Of a DNA stretch of 64,000 bases, positions 58,027-64,000 are shown in pieces (within the stretch, counting starts at the first letter, position 1; each line of letters starts with the position of its first letter). The stretch comes from DATMQA01 sp035566895 (GTDB lineage: Bacteria > Verrucomicrobiota > Verrucomicrobiia > Limisphaerales > UBA8199). The stretch lies in NCBI GenBank assembly GCA_035566895.1, contig DATMQA010000118.1, positions 1 to 64,000 on the forward strand. Direction: 5' to 3'. Below the pieces are notes generated by a model. It ran no database searches. It saw only the letters and a list, made by a program, of their open reading frames with translations, and had not been told where the DNA came from. The position numbers and the translations under genes are program-made.

Positions 58027-59607
58027 TTAGCCCGGTCGTTGCAGTCGGGCTTCGGCGAGATCGATGTCCCGCTGGATTCGCCTGAAGGCCTGGTTATCGA
58101 GTTTCTCCTCGTTTCGGAGCTGGATGACCGTCTGACGTTCTGTCGCCAAGGCTTCATGGGCCAATTCTTCAAAATCCGGCGAGAACAATCGTGTTGCGCC
58201 TTCTTCATGCGGGGCTTCGTTGCGCAATTGCCGAATCCGATCGGCGTATTCGGTGCGCAAACGTTCCACCGTCTCCGGCCGGATGTGGTTCGACCCCCTC
58301 AGTTGCTCGAGACGCGCCAGGGCTGCCTCGTTGGCCTTCAGCCGCGCGCTCCGCTCCTCTTTTTCCGAAACGTGATCATCCATCACTCTTAGCCAGCGAA
58401 CCAGGGGCGACAGCGTTAGCCCTTGTAGCACCAGCGTTCCGAAAATGACGCAGAACGTCAGCAACAGGATGAGGTCGCGCCCGGGGAACGGTTGACCGTT
58501 GGGCAGCGCGAAGGGGATGGCCAGCGCGCCCGCCAGCGAATCCGCCCCTCGCATCCCCGTCCAGGCAATCAGGACGGTGTGTTGCCAGGGAACAGCAGTT
58601 TCACGGCGAAAGGTTGGACTCACCAGTCGCGGCAGATAGACCGAGCCAAACATCCAGGCAAAACGAACCAGGACGATCGCTGCCAGGACCAGCACCGCAA
58701 GGTTGGCAGCTTGCGTCATCGAACTGCCAGGAAGCGAATGGACGACCACCGGCAGTTCCAGGCCGATCAGCATGAACAGCACCCCGTTCAGGACGAACAC
58801 CACTGTTTCCCACACCGGCAACGCCTGGAGCCGCATCCTTCCCCTCAAGATTCGGGGCGCGTGCCAGCCATAAACCATGCCGGCGATAACCACCGCCAGG
58901 ATGCCCGAAACGTGCAGCCTTTCACCGGCGAAATACGCGACATACGGTGTCAGCAGAGAGAACATGGTTTGGACGGGTGGATCATCCAGGCGCCGCTGCA
59001 CCTGCGTGGCCAGCCATCCGGTGGCCACACCGACAAAGATGCCGCCCGCAACCACGACCAGGAATCGCGTGCTGGCCTCGGCCAGCGAAAAACTTCCGGT
59101 CATCACCGCGGCCACCGCGAACCGGAACGAAATAAACGAAGTCGCGTCATTGGCCAGACTTTCGCCTTCCAGGATGACTACGATCTTCCGGGGCACCCGC
59201 AGGTGTTGCGTGACCGACAAGGCTGCTACGGCGTCGGGGGGGGAAATGATTGCGCCGAAGACAAAACCGACCGCCAGGGGCAAGCCGAACAGCCCATGGA
59301 ACAGGTAAGCCGTGGCCGTCATCGTGACCAGGACCAATCCAATGGCCAGGAGAAGAATGGGCCGGAGGTTCGCGCGGAAATCACGCCACGTCGTATAGAC
59401 CGCGGCCGGATACAGCAGGGGGGGAAGAAAAAGGGCGAACACCAGTTCCGGGTCGAGATGTATCGCGGGAACCCCCGGAAGCAGCGCCAGCACCAGGCCG
59501 CCGACGGTCAGCAGGATGGGGTAAGGCATCCTGAGCTTCCGCGCCAGCAACGCCAGCAACCCGACGGCGACCAGACAAATCAAAATGAACTCGGCTTTCC
59601 CGACCAT
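58027..59607 (-). CDS. Na+/H+ antiporter (CPA1 family)
   Basis: This 526-residue protein has about twelve membrane segments and a charged C-terminal tail of about 130 residues with helical repeats (EEERSARLKANEAALARLEQ-like, cited in part as KANEAALARLEQLRGSNH). Family segments are VFGAIISPPDAVAALSV and ILEGESLANDATSFISF, the two unwound helices that carry the ion-binding acids. It exchanges sodium for protons and helps pH homeostasis. It is convergent with the phosphoesterase gene, 28 bp apart. Confidence 0.92.
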   Translation of the reverse strand: MVGKAEFILICLVAVGLLALLARKLRMPYPILLTVGGLVLALLPGVPAIHLDPELVFALFLPPLLYPAAVYTTWRDFRANLRPILLLAIGLVLVTMTATAYLFHGLFGLPLAVGFVFGAIISPPDAVAALSVTQHLRVPRKIVVILEGESLANDATSFISFRFAVAAVMTGSFSLAEASTRFLVVVAGGIFVGVATGWLATQVQRRLDDPPVQTMFSLLTPYVAYFAGERLHVSGILAVVIAGMVYGWHAPRILRGRMRLQALPVWETVVFVLNGVLFMLIGLELPVVVHSLPGSSMTQAANLAVLVLAAIVLVRFAWMFGSVYLPRLVSPTFRRETAVPWQHTVLIAWTGMRGADSLAGALAIPFALPNGQPFPGRDLILLLTFCVIFGTLVLQGLTLSPLVRWLRVMDDHVSEKEERSARLKANEAALARLEQLRGSNHIRPETVERLRTEYADRIRQLRNEAPHEEGATRLFSPDFEELAHEALATERQTVIQLRNEEKLDNQAFRRIQRDIDLAEARLQRPG

Positions 59608-59798
59608 AGGTTTCGACGACCCGTCAAAGTCGCCGGAACCAGCTCAAACGTCCACTCGTCAGTTTCTCTGCCAGCACGTGACCGCGCGACGGAACAAGAA
59701 TTTAATCGATTAACCGGTTTGACCGGCCCGGTGTTTTTGTGCGGGATTCCCATTTACGGTCGCGGAGCATGACAACCGTAAACGCCCGGTGAAGTAAT

Positions 59799-62567
59799 CT
59801 ACTTCCTGACCCGGTAGAAATGGTTACCGTTGGTGGGAGCCATTGTGTAGGGCGACGGCGTGTTGAGCATATCCGCGTAGGGACCAGTTGCTTGGGTGGC
59901 GGATTGCAGAACGCCACAAGGCCAAATCAGTTGGACCTGCGTGTTGGGCGCGTTTGTGAAGCGGATGTTGATGTTGGCGACGCCAGGCCCTGGGGTTCCT
60001 CCGGCAAACGCCGAGTTGTACATTTGCTGAATTTGTGGGGCCGTCAGAGCATTGCTCAAAACGGTGACTTCATCCACCAAGCCGTTGAACAACCGCACCG
60101 GCCCATAATCAGGAGCGCCGCCGAGCCAGAGGTCGAACGGGCTTCCGGTGACGGGATTGGTCGCCGGGCCGGTTCCGGCCAGCAGTCCGTCCACATAAAG
60201 TGAATTTTCGCTCAGCCCATCGTACACACCCGCCAGCAGGTGCCACTGACCGTCATCAATCGGGGTGGGACCGACGATGTCCGGGTTGGCCTGGCCGTCG
60301 GCGAAGTGCGGATAGCCATTAAAATCCATATCGAGTCGATATGACGTGTCCCCTTTGCCGACGATGGTTTGAAAGAGGCCATTGCCCGGGGCAGGCAGGG
60401 TCCAAACGGTAATCGTGAGTGGGCCTGTGAGGTTGAGATTCGAGCTGGGAATGTCCACGTATCCATTCAGGCCGTTGAATTCGGTCCCGTAGTTGTTTGG
60501 ACCTAGTCCCACAAAAGGCACACCGGGTAGCCCGGGCAAGGAGCCGAACTCGAACTGGCCGTTGGCGTTGGTGCCAACCAAGCCGATGTTGAACGCGACC
60601 GGCAGAGGGTTGGGCTCATCCAGGCGCAGGTAAATCAGCGGATTCCTGCTCTGAACCAATTGGTCGTAGGGAATCGGCGGCGTGTTATTGGTTCCATTCT
60701 GGTAATGACTCATGATGTCGATGGGGGAGAGCGGGAGAGGATAAATCGCTACCTCGTCCACCGAGCCTGGCCAGAGGAAGTTGGTGTCGCTGCGCATCCC
60801 GATGGTCAGAGGCCCGTTGGCGTTGGGGCTAAACGGGCCCGTGAACGGAGCGGTTTGGCCAATGCCGTTGACGTACAGAACGGCGGCGGTGCCATTATAG
60901 ACGGCAGCCACATGGTACCAAATGCCAGGGACGGTTGGTCCCCCGGCGTTGATGTTCACCGCAGTGTTGGCGCCTACACCGTTGTACATCCTGAAATTCC
61001 AACCACTGTTGGCATTTTGATAAATCAGACAACCGGAACGGTTGGCGCCGAATGTGCCACAGGAAAGCGGGCAAGGCGTTCCAGTGGTGGTGCTCGCCGC
61101 CATCAGCCAAGCCTCCACGGTAAACGGTCCACTGAGGCTCAAAGGGGGGCTAAAGGGAATGACAACCGCCCCATTGAAACGCGCCGCGGTGTCGGCGCTG
61201 CCCGCCAAAGCACCCCGCACGCCGGGTGTGCCGCCCATATAACTGCCATCGCCGGCGGCGCCCAAGGCCCCTAGATTCGTGGCGGTCAGGGAAGCCGGCG
61301 GTTGGGTCGTTTCGTTCAAGCGCCAATAGCCAACGGGGTTGAGTGACTGAACGGTCATGGGATAATTGGTGAGCGTCAAGGCCATGCGCTCGGGGCAACA
61401 AGCCGCAGTCCAGGTCGCCCCGCTATCCGTGCTCAGTTCGGTGTTGATATCGAACCAACTGCTCACCATGAATCCTCCGGGAACGGGGCGGATGTGTGTC
61501 TTGCCCAGCGAGGGTTGGGTCAGGCTGGCCCGGAGGCGGAGAGGCGGGGGCAAGGTGCCGCCTTGGACGTCGAGTTGGAGCATTCGGGTATCAAAAAACT
61601 GGGCGCCTTCGAGGTCCTGGGTGTGGTTAACCAGGACGCTGACGTTGGCGGGGGCATGCTGCTGTAAGAAAGTCGTGCCCCCATCGAAGGAGATTTGAAA
61701 ATCAAGTTGGGAGCTAAAGCTGTGAATGGCGTTGCTGCCTAACGGTGGAGCAGGTTGATTGGCGCTGAAGGCCCGATGGACAATATTGGTGATGATGAAG
61801 CCTTTGGTGCAGCAAATGCCATTGGTGCAAAACACCGTGACACGCCCGGGCGGGCTGCTGTAGGTGGCAGAAAGGGGCGGCAACCCATCAGTCGTCGAAA
61901 ACAGCTCGGGTGACTTGTTGGTCAAGGCGACGTGCGCGGCGTTGGTCGCCGGGCTCCAGGTGACGCCGTTATCCAGCGAGAGTTCGGGCCAAATGTCGAA
62001 AAAGCTGCTCATCAGGTAGCCCCCGCCGGCAGCCGGCTGGACCGTAAGCTGGCCCAGCGAGCGGCGGGTCGGGCTTTGACGAATCATCGCTCCGGCGGGC
62101 AAACCACCGCCTGAGATGTCCAATTGAAGCATCTCGGTGCCGTAGAAGTTGGTGCAACCGTTGTCGTTGGTGTGGCTCAAGCTAACCGTTGTCTGGGCCG
62201 GCGCGGTGAGGCAATGGAAGCTGGCCCCGCCATCAGTCGAGAGGCCCAGGGTAACCGTGGAGGGGAACTGGTGAGTCTGCGTCGTATTGGGCGGCGGTGG
62301 TGGCGCATTGGTGCCGCCGAAATTGGCGTGCTCACTGATATCGCCTACGATGGTCCAGCCGTTCGCCCACTGGGCATGGAAAGGTCCCGTGTAGGAGGAG
62401 TCGGGCGGCGGGACGTCTTGCGAAGGCTCGTAGCAGGGGTCGGCCGAAGCCGTTGCCAGCGAGAGCCCCAATCCTGGGACCGCCCGCCACCACCAAAACC
62501 ACGTCCGCCGTCGGCGGTTCCCTCCTGGCCAATCGGTCGCTCGCGCGGCCAGTTTGCTGGTTTTCAT
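59799..62567 (-). CDS. Large secreted LamG-domain protein with FYR C-terminal module
   Basis: From the ATG at 62567 (preceded by GAAAGG) the protein has 922 residues with a signal peptide (AVPGLGLSLATASA). Residues about 30-390 contain two copies of a unit with MLQLDISGGGLPAG / MLQLDVQGGTLPPP and SSFFDIWPELSLDNGVTW / SSWFDINTELSTDSGATW. Then come two LamG/concanavalin-like domains, each marked by SLNPVGYWRLNE or SRNPLIYLRLDE, and by WYHVAAVYNGTAAVLYVNG or WHLLAGVYDGLSENSLYVDG. The end is a small module terminating in NGNHFYRVRK. Such proteins bind carbohydrates or surfaces outside the cell; the exact role is unknown. Confidence 0.87.
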   Translation of the reverse strand: MKTSKLAARATDWPGGNRRRRTWFWWWRAVPGLGLSLATASADPCYEPSQDVPPPDSSYTGPFHAQWANGWTIVGDISEHANFGGTNAPPPPPNTTQTHQFPSTVTLGLSTDGGASFHCLTAPAQTTVSLSHTNDNGCTNFYGTEMLQLDISGGGLPAGAMIRQSPTRRSLGQLTVQPAAGGGYLMSSFFDIWPELSLDNGVTWSPATNAAHVALTNKSPELFSTTDGLPPLSATYSSPPGRVTVFCTNGICCTKGFIITNIVHRAFSANQPAPPLGSNAIHSFSSQLDFQISFDGGTTFLQQHAPANVSVLVNHTQDLEGAQFFDTRMLQLDVQGGTLPPPLRLRASLTQPSLGKTHIRPVPGGFMVSSWFDINTELSTDSGATWTAACCPERMALTLTNYPMTVQSLNPVGYWRLNETTQPPASLTATNLGALGAAGDGSYMGGTPGVRGALAGSADTAARFNGAVVIPFSPPLSLSGPFTVEAWLMAASTTTGTPCPLSCGTFGANRSGCLIYQNANSGWNFRMYNGVGANTAVNINAGGPTVPGIWYHVAAVYNGTAAVLYVNGIGQTAPFTGPFSPNANGPLTIGMRSDTNFLWPGSVDEVAIYPLPLSPIDIMSHYQNGTNNTPPIPYDQLVQSRNPLIYLRLDEPNPLPVAFNIGLVGTNANGQFEFGSLPGLPGVPFVGLGPNNYGTEFNGLNGYVDIPSSNLNLTGPLTITVWTLPAPGNGLFQTIVGKGDTSYRLDMDFNGYPHFADGQANPDIVGPTPIDDGQWHLLAGVYDGLSENSLYVDGLLAGTGPATNPVTGSPFDLWLGGAPDYGPVRLFNGLVDEVTVLSNALTAPQIQQMYNSAFAGGTPGPGVANINIRFTNAPNTQVQLIWPCGVLQSATQATGPYADMLNTPSPYTMAPTNGNHFYRVRK

Positions 62568-62941
62568 CCGCTGACCTTTCTCTCTGAGCCGCATGAGCGC
62601 AGCTTTGGTTCCCGGCCGCATCGATGGCATTTCCCGCTCGGGCCAAAAGCTGTCTTACGGCTGTTTTATCAATTCAGGATACAGGATAGATTCTAGCCTT
62701 TTGGGGGCTTGCTGGCTTCTCCGAAATTGCGAATTTCATCCCCAAAATCTTCGGCCGCAAGCGTCGCCACGCGCACCATCCCGGAAGTCAGAACACGCTT
62801 ACCGCCACAACGCCTTCCGCCAGCCGGCGATCCCGAGCACGATAGCTCCCCAATTCGCCTGCCAATGGTCGACCTTGATGTCCGCCTCACAGAGCAGGAT
62901 TGAAGTTTTTGGCTGGTCTGCCACGTTTCTGCTCGATTTTT
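62568..62941. other. Divergent spacer without a supportable gene
   Basis: Both flanking genes start from this 374-bp spacer. Short open frames exist on both strands, but none has a ribosome-binding site or a recognisable product. I see no clear promoter, repeat or RNA gene. Confidence 0.5.
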
Positions 62942-64000
62942 ATGAAGACAGAATTCCTCCGGTTATGCGGCCGTGTGGCCGTCCTCCTTTCTGCCGTGGC
63001 GGCGTCGGCCCGCTCGCCGGAAGTGATTGATTCCAGCCCGCTGCACGACAAGGCCGCTTACTTCCAGCGCGATCTCCTCGACAAACATTGGCTCGACGGC
63101 CTCTACGTGAGCATCGTCCCTGCCACACCGCCGGGCACGCGGTTGCCACATACCGTAAACGAACCCGGCAACGTGATTCATGCGGGGGTATGGACTGGCC
63201 GTTATCTTGCCGGTGTGGGCTATCAATACGCGGTGACGCGGGACCCCTGGGCGCGCCGGCATGGTGGTGAGATTCTGCGCGCACTCAGGACGTTGCAGGA
63301 AGTCACCGGCAAACCAGGACTTCCGGCGCGCGGTTACGTCAAAGGACACGGCCCGGTCGAGGGTTGGGAGCGCAACGGGCAGGACTCTCCGCAGTGGCAC
63401 CAGGGTCAGGGCAAGTTTTCCGATTACCGCTGGCATGGCGACGTGAGCGTGGACAACTTTAACGCGGTGCTTTACGGCTATGCGATTTATTACGACCTGG
63501 CCGCCGACAAAGCACAGCGCCGCCTCATCGCGGAAGATGTGGACCGGCTGATGACGCACCTGCTGGAGAACCAATGCCGTATCATTGATGTGAACGGCGA
63601 AGTAACCCAATGGGGCCACGTGGGCATCGATCCGGACCCGGCCCGGGACGATTATTATCGAAAGGTTTATGCGGCGAGGTTGAATCGGGCAAAGGTCGCC
63701 GATGAAACGTGGCGGCCGCCACTGCGCGCCTCGCTGATGCTGTTGCCGGACTTGCTGCTCGCCCACCACGTTACCGGGAAGGCGCGTTACCTGGAATTTT
63801 ACCAGCGCGTAGTCGCCCGGTTTAAAGACAACCCGGATTGGCTTCGCGACACGGGGCCGTTCACCCTGGAGCGCTTGGCCAAAGTCAACCATAGCAGCGA
63901 GGGCCAGGCCTACGAGGCCCTCTATAACCTGGTTCGTTACGAGAAAGACCCTGAACTGCTCAAGGTCTATCGGAAATGGGTCGAGGAACTTTGGGAGATG
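62942..64000 (+). CDS. Secreted protein, probable alpha-helical toroid fold, partial
   Basis: The frame opens at the ATG at 62942 and continues beyond the window end, giving at least 353 residues. A signal peptide (RVAVLLSAVAASARS) is followed by SPLHDKAAYFQRDLLDKHWL and VIHAGVWTGRYLAGVGYQYA, then NFNAVLYGYAIYYDLAADK and LRASLMLLPDLLLAHHVTGK. Regular helix pairs with conserved aromatic residues suggest an (alpha/alpha) barrel like those of glycoside hydrolases and sugar-processing enzymes. The family was not identified. Confidence 0.75.
   Translation, partial: MKTEFLRLCGRVAVLLSAVAASARSPEVIDSSPLHDKAAYFQRDLLDKHWLDGLYVSIVPATPPGTRLPHTVNEPGNVIHAGVWTGRYLAGVGYQYAVTRDPWARRHGGEILRALRTLQEVTGKPGLPARGYVKGHGPVEGWERNGQDSPQWHQGQGKFSDYRWHGDVSVDNFNAVLYGYAIYYDLAADKAQRRLIAEDVDRLMTHLLENQCRIIDVNGEVTQWGHVGIDPDPARDDYYRKVYAARLNRAKVADETWRPPLRASLMLLPDLLLAHHVTGKARYLEFYQRVVARFKDNPDWLRDTGPFTLERLAKVNHSSEGQAYEALYNLVRYEKDPELLKVYRKWVEELWEM

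Overview
The window looks like chromosome from a member of the Verrucomicrobiota, most likely the Pedosphaera/Limisphaera side of the phylum. This is an inference from gene style. The sequence is GC-rich. It has a PEP-CTERM protein, several prepilin-type secreted proteins with the AFTLIELLVVIAIIAI leader, a Tat-exported Gfo/Idh/MocA oxidoreductase, LamG-type secreted proteins ending in a short FYR module, and a long SecA with a SEC-C zinc tail. No rRNA, tRNA, CRISPR array or transposase gene was recognised.

Region by region. 1-2.9 kb is accessory: a truncated DUF3631-like ATPase, then a GNAT toxin and a DUF1778 antitoxin that are convergent and overlap tail to tail, enclosed by an 86-bp inverted repeat. 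2.9-9.8 kb encodes a two-partner secretion pair (TpsB transporter with a duplicated POTRA, TpsA exoprotein). 9.9-11.9 kb is an arsR-acr3-arsC operon with overlapping start and stop codons. 11.9-15.3 kb carries three exported proteins on the minus strand, including a PstS-like protein and two DLGQAS paralogues. 15.9-24 kb has two paralogous porins on either side of an AraC regulator and an exbB-exbD-tonB-exbD operon. 24-28.6 kb is pstS-pstC-pstA-pstB-phoU. 28.9-33.8 kb has an oxidoreductase, a receiver-only response regulator, a zinc-ribbon membrane protein, a frameshifted sigma-like gene and a small phage-like protein. 34-40.4 kb has secA, pdxH, a PagL-like lipid A deacylase and unknowns. 40.4-46.8 kb is gyrB and gyrA, with a PIN/Phd toxin-antitoxin pair and a small gene inserted between them. 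47-52 kb has a four-gene ABC/prepilin operon, a methyltransferase and a second prepilin protein. 52-64 kb has gcvP, a fused cobA-hemD, a secreted phosphoesterase, a Na+/H+ antiporter, a LamG protein and a partial secreted protein.

Two themes join the region. First, direct repeats of CGTAAC spaced 11 bp, or 22 bp, lie upstream of the TpsB gene, both porins and the receiver regulator, and a denser GTAAC/GTTAC cluster precedes pstS. The 11-bp helical spacing and the link to pst suggest this is the local form of the Pho box. If so, phosphate starvation would switch on uptake (pst), outer-membrane entry (porins) and a secreted exoprotein together. Second, many intergenic spacers are built from short tandem units, often exactly 10 bp, arranged as facing inverted copies that could fold into hairpins. 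The unit sequence differs from spacer to spacer while the architecture is kept.
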